A stretch of 64,000 nt of DNA from Ignavibacteriales bacterium (GTDB taxonomy: Bacteria; Bacteroidota; Ignavibacteria; Ignavibacteriales; Melioribacteraceae): NCBI GenBank assembly GCA_020635275.1, contig JACKAA010000002.1:372001-436000 (forward strand), given 5' to 3'. The notes beneath the pieces are model-generated. The model ran no database searches, was not told the origin of the DNA, and saw only the letters and a program-made list of their open reading frames with translations. Below are positions 18,401-25,739 of the stretch, piece by piece. A program made the translations under genes and the position numbers. Position 1 is the first letter of the stretch. The number at the start of each line of letters is the position of its first letter.

Positions 18401-19186
18401 TGCGGGCTGCCAGCCGGGATTTGTTGTGTGGCATTCCATACAATCATTAGAAAAACCTGATGCTATATGATTTGGATCGGCTGTAGAATTAAAATCACTT
18501 TGATGACAAGTTATACAATCTTGAGATAAACCTTCAAATGTATTTTGTGAATGACAGTCAAAGCAATTACTAATTTTATGTCCTCCGGTTAGCGGGAAGA
18601 AGTCATGATTTACTAATGCACCACTCCATTCATAGTCAGTTAATTGATGACAATCTTGGCACTCTGTAGAAAACCCGGCTGCGATATGATCAGGTTGTTT
18701 TGCAGATTCAAAATCACTTTTATGACAATCAAAACATTCAGCACCAAGTGGTTCAAAATACAAGTTTTTAACTGACGAATGACAATCTTCACAATCAGCT
18801 AATCTATGTGCACCTTCTAATGGAAATCTTCCCATTCTGTGTATCTCATTTATATCTTTAACCAGCCAGGATTGACTTGTATGGCATTGCGCACAATCGG
18901 TTCCAACTGAATTTTGATGAATATCTGCATGACAACTAACACATTCTTGTTTAACATTAGAGAATTCAATGGTTTGATGACATGTTCTGCAGTCAAGTGC
19001 TGCATGTTGACCAACTAGCTCAAAATCAGTTATAGAATGATCAAATTTTAATTTTTTATAATCTATATCCCATTTATCTGTTGAATGACACTCTTCACAA
19101 TTAATGTTAAAATTTTTACCATGCGGAGATTGTGCTAGAATAATTTGTGCAAATAATATCAATATTATGAATGACAGCTTTTGCAT
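15464..19186 (-). CDS. 49-haem c-type cytochrome
   Basis: A 1240-residue exported protein with signal peptide MQKLSFIILILFAQIILAQ and, by hand count, 49 CxxCH haem-attachment motifs. Many come as closely spaced pairs separated by DF/NY linkers, with extra His residues suited to bis-His ligation. A 224-residue unit with nine haems is repeated (units starting near residues 197, 421 and 645, and a diverged one at about 1010-1235). The family is the cytochrome c3/multihaem type. It should act as a long electron wire in the periplasm or through the outer-membrane protein encoded next. It overlaps the 20-haem gene upstream by 22 bases and the barrel gene downstream by four. Confidence 0.93.
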   Translation of the reverse strand: MQKLSFIILILFAQIILAQSPHGKNFNINCEECHSTDKWDIDYKKLKFDHSITDFELVGQHAALDCRTCHQTIEFSNVKQECVSCHADIHQNSVGTDCAQCHTSQSWLVKDINEIHRMGRFPLEGAHRLADCEDCHSSVKNLYFEPLGAECFDCHKSDFESAKQPDHIAAGFSTECQDCHQLTDYEWSGALVNHDFFPLTGGHKISNCFDCHSQNTFEGLSQDCITCHQSDFNSTADPNHIASGFSNDCMECHTTNPGWQPATFAQHDNFFQLVGAHKLIESDCAKCHTTGFTNTPNQCSDCHINNYNNTADPNHQAAGFGTDCESCHTSNAWQPATFDHDNQFFPIYSGSHKGEWNECSDCHTNASNFQVFECITCHEHNQNDMNEEHNGVNGYVYESNACYSCHPTGSGEGGFNHSTTNFPLTGVHITTQCSDCHTSGYSGTSMECSSCHLTDFQNTANPNHQQLGLDQNCEQCHTTNPNWQPANFPVHNEFYLIEGAHVSIANDCNSCHNGDYVNNKNQCYDCHVNNYTNTTNPNHQSTGFGTDCETCHSQNAWEPATFDHDNQFFPIYSGKHNNQWNECSDCHTNTSNFQIFECINCHEHNQTEMDDKHKEVQGYQYISTECLACHPSGDTEGAFNHATSQFPLTGAHVTTECSDCHTSGYAGTSMECNACHLTDFQNTVNPNHQQLGLETNCETCHTTNRNWEPATFPVHNDFYLIEGAHVNITNDCTKCHTNEFANTGNQCMDCHITNYNNTSDPNHQSTGFGTDCETCHSQNAWEPATFDHDNQFFPIYSGKHNNEWNDCSDCHTNSSNYQIFECINCHEHNQTEMDDEHKEVQGYQYVSTECLACHPSGDSDGAFNHATSLFPLTGAHTTQECSSCHETGYSNASAECESCHQSDFTNSLEPKHSEAGISTQCENCHNSSAWKPSEFNHTITGFELVGGHNRTQCSDCHSVSTANASSECYGCHESNYSQAPEHSTQNYPKTCQNCHNTTNWEETSFDHNSTNFALTGAHIDVTCDNCHSNGYAGTSTDCNSCHTSDFNNSTNPNHTNLGLSTDCADCHTTNSNWQPASFSVHNNYYALVGAHSSISNDCSTCHNGDYNNTSNQCYDCHQNDYNSTTNPAHASSGFGTGCLDCHSQSAWTPSTFDHDGQYFPIYSGDHRGEWNTCSDCHKNSNDFGQFTCLECHEHSQSRMDDKHSDINDYVYDSNACYDCHPRGQGDIMIKKYFDKMRIEK
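16583..18598 (-). repeat. Three tandem 672-bp repeats inside the 49-haem gene
   Basis: The same segment (encoding HEHNQ-x-(E/D)M) recurs at 16669, 17341 and 18013, exactly 672 bases apart, and the flanking 200-odd codons align without gaps. Each copy encodes nine CxxCH motifs. A fourth, diverged copy has its matching point at 15571, separated by an extra 426-base, six-haem-scale segment. The equal period means recent duplication in whole 224-codon units. Confidence 0.85.
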
Positions 19187-20748
19187 GTAACATCCTCAAT
19201 TTTGTAATTGATATATTGAACTTCTCCATCTGTAATAGTTTTGTGGCATTTTGAACAATCGACCTTGTTGTGAGCGCCATCCAATGGAAATCTTGTTTCG
19301 CTGTGATCAAATAATATAGGCTGCCAATTTTCTGAAGTATGGCATTCATTACATAATTCTAAACCCTCTTCAATAAATTGGCCCAAATGAATATCTTTAT
19401 GGCATTGTGTGCAATTCAGATTTAATTCAGCAAATCTTTGATTTTGAATTTTTTCTCCTTCAAAAACAAAATGGCAATCAGAACAAGAAGCATCTGTATG
19501 TTTACCTGCTAACTTAAATTCCGTTCTGTTATGATCAAATTCAACATTTTGCCAAGCAATGGTTGAGTGGCAGCTTTCACATTTATTTTCATCAAAAAAT
19601 TCAGCACTAATTTTATTTGCATGAATATTTTCATGACACACAATACATTTTTCGCTGCTAATCCTAAATTTCCATTCGGTTTCTTTTAAATGACATGAAA
19701 AACATGGAATTGCTGAATGAGCATTAGCTAATTGGAATTTTGTTTCAGAATGTTTTTCAAGTGTAAAAGTTGATGGTGAAAATCCTTGTTCATTATGGCA
19801 TGATTTACAATCTGTTTGCAAATTATTTTTTACAAATTCACCTTTGTGAAAATCTTCATGACAATCATAACATTTTTGGAATTTTGGTTTATTCGTCAAA
19901 CTACCTTTGTGGCAATTTTCACACTTAACCAAATTATGTTTTCCAATTAATGGAAAATTTGTTTTATTATGGTCAAAACCGCTCAGAATATTAACTTCTT
20001 TAAATGAATTTGGATTATGGCATGATGCACAATCATTTCCAAATTTACCTTTGTGAAAATCTTCATGACAGTTATTACAACTATTAAATTTTACACCGGC
20101 AAATTTTTGGAACGGTTTACTGTTTCTTTCTTCTTTAATATGACATTTTAAGCAATCAACATTTATGTGAGATCCGGTCAATTTAAATTTTGTGTTTTCG
20201 TGGTTGAATTTTAAAGCAGGTTTAAACTTTTCTTCTGTATGACAATTTGAACATTTTTCACTTAATGTCCCTTGGTGTACATCTTCATGACAATTTTTAC
20301 ACTGATTTCCTAAACCAAGAAATGTTGAATTTTTCTTTTTTAACTTTTCAACTAATATATGTTTTGAATTATGGCAATCTTCGCATTTAACTTCTTTGTG
20401 TTTACCTTTTAATTCAAATCCGCTTTTATTGTGATCAAATCCATCTTTATCAAATCTTACAATTTGGAATGTTCTTCCAAAATGTTCACCGTGACAACTC
20501 CAGCAATCTTTTGATAAAACTTCTGAGCTTGAGTGAAAACCTCTCTCTTGATTCATTAAATCTGTAATTTCTGAATGGCAGTCTAAACATTTAGCTTTTG
20601 AAACCGATTTTCCTAAATCGTGACATTTTGTGCAATTACTGATTCCTTCCAAATCAGAATGAGCATTACTTAATTCCCCAGGAGAAATTTGAGCGAACAC
20701 ATAATTTGTGAGAAATAAAAAAAGGAAGAAATTTATTAATGTTTTAAT
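19165..20748 (-). CDS. 20-haem c-type cytochrome, probable ATT start codon
   Basis: About 527 residues with 20 CxxCH motifs by hand count, alternating CxxCHEDxHxG and CxxCH units typical of periplasmic multihaem cytochromes. The first standard start (GTG at 20700) would leave only FAQ of the signal peptide. The frame continues upstream to KTLINFFLFLFLTNYVFAQ, a textbook Sec signal peptide, preceded by an ATT codon at 20748-20746 with GGAGAGG four bases before it and no ATG, GTG or TTG. I therefore start at ATT. It overlaps the flavoprotein stop by 13 bases and the 49-haem gene by 22, so the three are coupled. Confidence 0.85.
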   Translation of the reverse strand: MKTLINFFLFLFLTNYVFAQISPGELSNAHSDLEGISNCTKCHDLGKSVSKAKCLDCHSEITDLMNQERGFHSSSEVLSKDCWSCHGEHFGRTFQIVRFDKDGFDHNKSGFELKGKHKEVKCEDCHNSKHILVEKLKKKNSTFLGLGNQCKNCHEDVHQGTLSEKCSNCHTEEKFKPALKFNHENTKFKLTGSHINVDCLKCHIKEERNSKPFQKFAGVKFNSCNNCHEDFHKGKFGNDCASCHNPNSFKEVNILSGFDHNKTNFPLIGKHNLVKCENCHKGSLTNKPKFQKCYDCHEDFHKGEFVKNNLQTDCKSCHNEQGFSPSTFTLEKHSETKFQLANAHSAIPCFSCHLKETEWKFRISSEKCIVCHENIHANKISAEFFDENKCESCHSTIAWQNVEFDHNRTEFKLAGKHTDASCSDCHFVFEGEKIQNQRFAELNLNCTQCHKDIHLGQFIEEGLELCNECHTSENWQPILFDHSETRFPLDGAHNKVDCSKCHKTITDGEVQYINYKIEDVTCKSCHS

Positions 20749-22067
20749 ACCGCCTCTCCGAATTTTTTGGTAATCTTGATACCAATTTTTTCCAAGAATT
20801 TATTTGGCAATTCACCACCAACAAATATGTAAACAAGATCATTTTGAATTGGAATTGTACTGCCATTTTTTAATTGTACTTTTACTTGTGTTTCTTCAAT
20901 TTCTAAAAGATTCGATTCAAAAATTATGTTTATTCTATTTTTATTGCTTGCTTCTTGAATTTTAGTAAAGTTAGCTGGTTTTAATCTGCTGAATGAATCT
21001 GATCTATATGAAATTGTAACTTGGTTTGTTCCATCTTCAGCAAGTAAAAGAGCAGATTCAATTGCTGAATCACCACCACCCACAACCATAACTTTTTTAT
21101 TCTGAATTAACTCAGGCTCTAATAATCTATATGCAACTTTTTCAGAATTTTCACCTGGAACTCCTAATTTCCTTGGTGAACCTCTTCTGCCTATTGATAA
21201 TAATATTTTTGAAGTTGTGTATTTATCCTGAGACGTGACAACTTCCAAGAAATCTTTATATCTTACTATTTCTAGAACTTTTTCATGCTCATTAATAGAA
21301 ATATTATTTTTTACTAAAACTTCATTCCATAAATCCAGAAGCTCCGATTTAGAAGTTTCAAATAATTTAACTTTTCCATGCAGAGGCAAATCCATAGGTG
21401 ACGTCATAACTATTTTTTGTCGAGGGAATGTAAAAACTGTTCCTCCCAAACTATCTTGCTCAAGCGTTAAAAATTTCTTGTTGTTTTTTGCGGCTGTTAA
21501 AGTTGCCGCAATTCCTGCTGGACCGGCACCGATTATAATAACATCATATTGTGATTTATTATTTTGCGGAATTACCTTAATAATATTTTCCATTGCTTTT
21601 GTGCCTTGTTCAACGGCATTTTTAATTAAGCCCATACCGCCTAATTCACCGGCAATGTAAATACCCGGAATATTTGTTTCATAATCTTCACTAACATGCG
21701 GAAGTTCTACTCCACGTTTTTCTGTTCCCATTACAAGTGTAATAGCCTGTACCGGGCATGCATGAAAACACGCGCCATGACCAACACAATGGGATGCATT
21801 AATTAAACTTCCTCTTCCGCTAACAATTCCTAAAATATCTTTTTCTGGACATGCGGCAACACAAGCACCGCTTCCAATGCAAATTTCCTCATTAATTACC
21901 GGATGTAAAGAAACAGGCTCATGAAAACCAAATTCTTTTGCTTTGTCAATTTTAAGTTTATTGATTGTTGTTTCAGTTTTGTGTTTTTTGTAATATGCAA
22001 ATAAAACCATTCCAATAAAAATTATTACAGCAAATCCTGTCAGTAAATTTTCTATTAAAACTTCCAT
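20736..22067 (-). CDS. Membrane-anchored Fe-S/FAD/NAD(P) oxidoreductase
   Basis: A 443-residue protein: one N-terminal membrane helix (about 8-27), a two-cluster ferredoxin domain (about 55-115) and a thioredoxin-reductase-like flavoprotein domain (about 155-440) with IIIGAGPAG for FAD and VMVVGGGDSAIESALLL for NAD(P). There is no redox-active CxxC as in thioredoxin reductase. Both ferredoxin motifs lack the second cysteine: CIGSGAC-VAACP and CVGHGAC-FHACP carry Ser and His there. Between the domains is the ETNIPGIYIAGELGGMGLI stretch common in this family. It probably moves electrons between NAD(P)H and the b- or c-type cytochromes beside it, at the inner membrane facing the cytoplasm. Confidence 0.85.
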   Translation of the reverse strand: MEVLIENLLTGFAVIIFIGMVLFAYYKKHKTETTINKLKIDKAKEFGFHEPVSLHPVINEEICIGSGACVAACPEKDILGIVSGRGSLINASHCVGHGACFHACPVQAITLVMGTEKRGVELPHVSEDYETNIPGIYIAGELGGMGLIKNAVEQGTKAMENIIKVIPQNNKSQYDVIIIGAGPAGIAATLTAAKNNKKFLTLEQDSLGGTVFTFPRQKIVMTSPMDLPLHGKVKLFETSKSELLDLWNEVLVKNNISINEHEKVLEIVRYKDFLEVVTSQDKYTTSKILLSIGRRGSPRKLGVPGENSEKVAYRLLEPELIQNKKVMVVGGGDSAIESALLLAEDGTNQVTISYRSDSFSRLKPANFTKIQEASNKNRINIIFESNLLEIEETQVKVQLKNGSTIPIQNDLVYIFVGGELPNKFLEKIGIKITKKFGEAVLKH

Positions 22068-22234
22068 TTATTCTCTTTTATCCATTTATTAAATTATTAT
22101 GCTTCAGGTCACATGCCAAAATAAATGTTTTGATTTTAGCCTAAATCTCAATTTTATCAAAAGGAAAAACTAAATATTACATGTAATTAATACTTGTTAT
22201 CTTAAATTATCGAAAAAAAATCGGTTTGTTTAGG

Positions 22235-23110
22235 TCAAAAAATCCACCGGTACCCAAATGAAACCGTTACAACAATATGGATAAACATTATTATCAACAT
22301 TACCAAAGCAAAAGGTAAATGGGCTACATGCCAATATTTAAACAAACTTTGCATTAATCTTAAGTAGTGTATTTTATTAGAAATAGAGATTTTTTCTTTC
22401 ACAATTTTCAGAATTTCTTTTCTGTGGATTTTAGGAATTTTATTGCTTTTCAGTTTATGAGAAATGGAATTCATTTTGACTTTATTTTGAAAATAATCCG
22501 GAATTACAGATAATAATAAGTGACCAAAAGATGCCCTTCCTTTCTGCTGAATTGTTGATAGTTTTTCAATTTCTTTTATAGTTTCATCTCTTAAATTAAA
22601 TTCCGACACAAGTTTAATCGTTAAATTTTCATTTAAGTTATTTATTTGCTGCATACTCATTTCTTTACCTTCAATTGTATGAGGTATGCGGACATATATA
22701 AATCTTCCAATTATTCCACTAAGAAATACTGCAACCATACTCCAAAAACTTACTGCTACAATTCCGCCAAATTTAAATGCTGTGTGGAATAAAACTAAAA
22801 TTGGACCGACTGTGCACAAAAAAATATGAAGCTCTAGCCAATGTTTTAAAACTCCAATTCTCATTAAACTTTTTACACGTTTTCTTAACATGTAAATTCC
22901 AACCCCCAAAATCATTAACATTGATCCAATAATTCCAAAACCATGACCCCAAAATCCGCTTGGTTTTAAGGTATTATGATCCGCTGAAAAAAATCTTTCT
23001 TCAAATGGAGTTGTGTAATAATCATATCCGTAAAAAATAAGTAGAGATAGAACAAGAATGGTTACAACAATAAAAAAACCAACGTAAAGTTTATGTTGAA
23101 ATTTTGTCAT
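22235..23110 (-). CDS. b-type cytochrome membrane protein
   Basis: A 291-residue protein with about five membrane helices (near 8-28, 55-75, 92-110, 115-140 and 262-285). Histidines lie within or at the ends of helices as expected for haem b: HWLELHIFLCTVGPILVLFH and KYWHVAHLPFALVMLIIMFIH. It resembles the cytochrome b561/ferric-reductase fold rather than a named family. A basic, soluble loop (about 145-245) lies between helices. It is the first gene of the electron-export cluster, with a 167-base gap before the flavoprotein gene. A role in quinol oxidation feeding the multihaem cytochromes is inference. Confidence 0.7.
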   Translation of the reverse strand: MTKFQHKLYVGFFIVVTILVLSLLIFYGYDYYTTPFEERFFSADHNTLKPSGFWGHGFGIIGSMLMILGVGIYMLRKRVKSLMRIGVLKHWLELHIFLCTVGPILVLFHTAFKFGGIVAVSFWSMVAVFLSGIIGRFIYVRIPHTIEGKEMSMQQINNLNENLTIKLVSEFNLRDETIKEIEKLSTIQQKGRASFGHLLLSVIPDYFQNKVKMNSISHKLKSNKIPKIHRKEILKIVKEKISISNKIHYLRLMQSLFKYWHVAHLPFALVMLIIMFIHIVVTVSFGYRWIF

Positions 23111-23271
23111 TTATTTAGCCTATAAAAGAATTTTAATAAAATTATCAGAAAATATTTGTTTTACCAAATTTGTTTTTAATCAATTTTTTAAATAACACTT
23201 TGATGTATTTTATTGAATAAGAAATTATTTTTTTGCTTAATTTAAGAACTAATATTTTAATTTTCGGTAAA

Positions 23272-24240
23272 ATGCTTTGCAATAAAATTAAATATTTTTT
23301 GATTTTTTTTATAACACTATTAAGTTCGTGTAATGCACCGCATAACAATCCGCTTGATCCTGAAAATCCGAATAATAATGTCAGCACTATCGAAGGATTT
23401 GTAAAAACAATAAACGTTCCCCAACAACCTATTGAATATGCCAAAGTATTTTGGGCAAACAGCGGAATAATTACTCAAACAAATTCTCAAGGATATTTTA
23501 GAATCTTAAATATTGAAAGAGAAAACGGCTGGTTAACTATTGAAAAAGAAGGCTTTTCAATCGATTCAATTTATGTTGAGTTTGACAGTCAGAAAAAAAT
23601 ATCTAAAAATATTTTTCTTAACAAAATTCCAATAATTGAAGATCTGCAATTCTACAGCATTACGATTAATCGATTTCCTTCAAATCAGATATACAAACTA
23701 GGAATTGATATAAAAATTAATGATGAAGAAAATGACATTGATTCTGTGTTTATTGAAAATTCTGAATTAAGTGTAAAAAAGGAATTATTGTATAATGCCT
23801 CAACTAAATATTATGAAAATATTTTAGAGCTGGTTGATCTGCATGTTTCTTCAATTGATATTGTTATAGGCAAGGAATTCAATTTAAATGTCCTGGATTC
23901 CGAATCTAAAAAATTTGAAATTGCCAAAACAAATATTAAACGAATAATAAAAGAAGTAATTGAGACTACCTCACCTTCTGGAAGAGATACAGTGCAATCT
24001 TCCAGTCCTTTGTTTGAATGGAGAAGATTTTCACCCGGATTTGAATATAAATATTTATTAGAAATATACACCGATGAGGTTTCGCCAATTTTAGTTTGGC
24101 AAAAAGAAATTAATTCCACAGAAATTCAACATCAATCAAATGCTAATTTAAATTCAGGAGATTATTTCTGGGTAATTTGGGCAATTGATGAATTTCAAAA
24201 TCGAACAAGATCTAAACCATCCAGTTTTATAATTAAATAA
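23272..24240 (+). CDS. Exported lipoprotein with a carboxypeptidase-regulatory-like domain
   Basis: A 322-residue lipoprotein. From the ATG at 23272 the N-terminus MLCNKIKYFLIFFITLLSSC carries a lipobox (LSSC) whose cysteine would be lipidated. The first domain (about 35-110) has the TIEGFVKTI..PIEYAKVF..T.TNSQGYFRILNI pattern of carboxypeptidase-regulatory-like beta domains, and the C-terminus (about 230-320) looks like a fibronectin type III module (SPLFEWRRF..YLLEIYTD..YFWVIWAID). A longer frame begins at 23233, but its first 13 residues precede the signal sequence. Function unknown; it sits eight bases before the sigma-54 activator gene and may share its transcript. Confidence 0.7.
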   Translation: MLCNKIKYFLIFFITLLSSCNAPHNNPLDPENPNNNVSTIEGFVKTINVPQQPIEYAKVFWANSGIITQTNSQGYFRILNIERENGWLTIEKEGFSIDSIYVEFDSQKKISKNIFLNKIPIIEDLQFYSITINRFPSNQIYKLGIDIKINDEENDIDSVFIENSELSVKKELLYNASTKYYENILELVDLHVSSIDIVIGKEFNLNVLDSESKKFEIAKTNIKRIIKEVIETTSPSGRDTVQSSSPLFEWRRFSPGFEYKYLLEIYTDEVSPILVWQKEINSTEIQHQSNANLNSGDYFWVIWAIDEFQNRTRSKPSSFIIK

Positions 24241-24248
24241 AATTAAAA

Positions 24249-25739
24249 ATGAAAAAAAGTTTTCAAGATATAAAAGAACTAAAAAATCTTACCAAAGAAC
24301 AATACGAAGCTTTATATAATTTAAGTCAGACTCTTAATTCATCTTCGCAGGAAAAATCATTCATAGAAAATGTAATTGATATTCTTGTTGATGTAACAAA
24401 TGCCGAACGCGGATTATTTGCAAAGTATGATCACGAAACTGCAAAATTTTCTATTGTTTCTGCAAGAAGTGTAAAGAGACAAAATATTTCTGATCTCTCA
24501 AATTTTTCATCTAGTGTAATGCAGCAGGTTGTAAATAAATCTAAACCTGTACTTTATCATGATGTTCAATCAAATCCAAAACTCACTCAATTTGAAAGCG
24601 TTCAGCTTCATAACATAAAATCAATCCTTGGAGTTCCTGTAAAACGGGAAGATAAAATTTGGGGTGTAATTTTAGTTGATAGCCAAAAAGACAGAAAAGA
24701 ATTTACTGATAAGAATTTATTGTTCCTTCAATTTTTTTCTAATCTTGTTTCTATTTCATTCGAGAAAATTTTTGAAATTGAAAATTTAGCTGATGAAAAT
24801 ATCCGGTTAAAAAATGTTTTGGAATCTGTTGAAAAAATTCCAGATATGGTTGGTGAAAGCAAACCTATGAGGGAATTGTCAAAAACAATTCATCGCGTTG
24901 CCAATACTGAAGCTACAGTTTTAATATTAGGTGAAAGCGGTTCCGGTAAAGATTTGGTGGCTCGGGCTATTCATAAATTAAGTACAAGAAAAGATAAACC
25001 TTATCTTGCACAATTTTGCGGATCAATTCCTGATAGCTTACTTGAAAGTGAATTATTCGGTTATGTAAAAGGTGCATTTACCGGTGCAGTAAAAGATAAA
25101 AAAGGACTTTTTGAAATTGCTGATAAAGGAACTTTTTTCTTAGATGAAATTGCTGATATTTCCAGTGCGCTTCAGGCAAAATTACTTCGTGTAATTGAGA
25201 ACAAAGAAATTATAAGACTTGGTGATACACAAGTTAAAAAAGTTGATGTAAGAATTTTAGCGGCAACAAACAAAAATCTAAAGAAGCTTGTTGAAGAAGG
25301 AAAATTCCGGGAAGATTTATATTACCGTTTAAATGTTTTCCCAATTAAAGTTCCATCGTTACGGGAAAGAAAAGATGATATTCATCTTTTAGCACAAAAT
25401 TTTGTTGAAGTGACGGGCGATAAAAATCTTAAACTTCATGTAAGTGCAGTTAAGAAATTAGAAAATTATGCTTGGCCCGGAAATGTTAGGCAGTTAAATA
25501 ATGTGATCAGCAGATCTATTATTTTATCTTCCGATGGAATTATTAAAGATGAACATATTGCTTTGGAAGATGAGAAAAGTGATAATGATTCTCAAAAAAC
25601 ATTGCGTGAATTAGAGAAAAAAATTCTGCTGGAAAGATTAGAAGAGTTTCAAGGGAATAAAACATTAACCGCCAAATCTCTTGATGTTTCAGTTAGATGG
25701 ATTCAAAAAAAGTTAAAAGAATTTGAAAGTGAATCCTGA
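24249..25739 (+). CDS. Sigma-54-dependent activator with GAF sensor domain
   Basis: A 496-residue enhancer-binding protein. The N-terminal GAF domain (about 35-180) senses an unknown ligand. The AAA+ domain (about 205-430) has Walker A GESGSGKD (228-235), the GAFTGA loop (275-280) that contacts sigma-54, and FFLDEIADI as Walker B. The C-terminus has a Fis-type HTH (LEEFQGNKTLTAKSLDVSVRWIQKKLKE). It has no receiver domain, so input comes through GAF or through the kinase gene that follows, whose ATG overlaps this stop by one base. Two sigma-54 promoters lie 1.6 and 3.9 kb downstream and are the obvious targets. Confidence 0.93.
   Translation: MKKSFQDIKELKNLTKEQYEALYNLSQTLNSSSQEKSFIENVIDILVDVTNAERGLFAKYDHETAKFSIVSARSVKRQNISDLSNFSSSVMQQVVNKSKPVLYHDVQSNPKLTQFESVQLHNIKSILGVPVKREDKIWGVILVDSQKDRKEFTDKNLLFLQFFSNLVSISFEKIFEIENLADENIRLKNVLESVEKIPDMVGESKPMRELSKTIHRVANTEATVLILGESGSGKDLVARAIHKLSTRKDKPYLAQFCGSIPDSLLESELFGYVKGAFTGAVKDKKGLFEIADKGTFFLDEIADISSALQAKLLRVIENKEIIRLGDTQVKKVDVRILAATNKNLKKLVEEGKFREDLYYRLNVFPIKVPSLRERKDDIHLLAQNFVEVTGDKNLKLHVSAVKKLENYAWPGNVRQLNNVISRSIILSSDGIIKDEHIALEDEKSDNDSQKTLRELEKKILLERLEEFQGNKTLTAKSLDVSVRWIQKKLKEFESES

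Noticed and set aside
16583..18598. Regular repeats that might be a CRISPR array
   Set aside because: The period is 672 bases, the repeats are coding, and there are no short 24-40-base repeats with unique spacers.
15464..19186. Several open frames on both strands inside the 49-haem gene (for example plus 16621-16905 and 17293-17682)
   Set aside because: They recur at the 672-base period and mirror the repetitive haem-motif codons; no signal, start context or protein family. Shadows of the cytochrome gene.
23145..23444. Minus-strand 99-codon frame
   Set aside because: It overlaps the signal peptide and first domain of the lipoprotein gene on the plus strand, which has a clear lipobox. The minus product is only a reverse reading.
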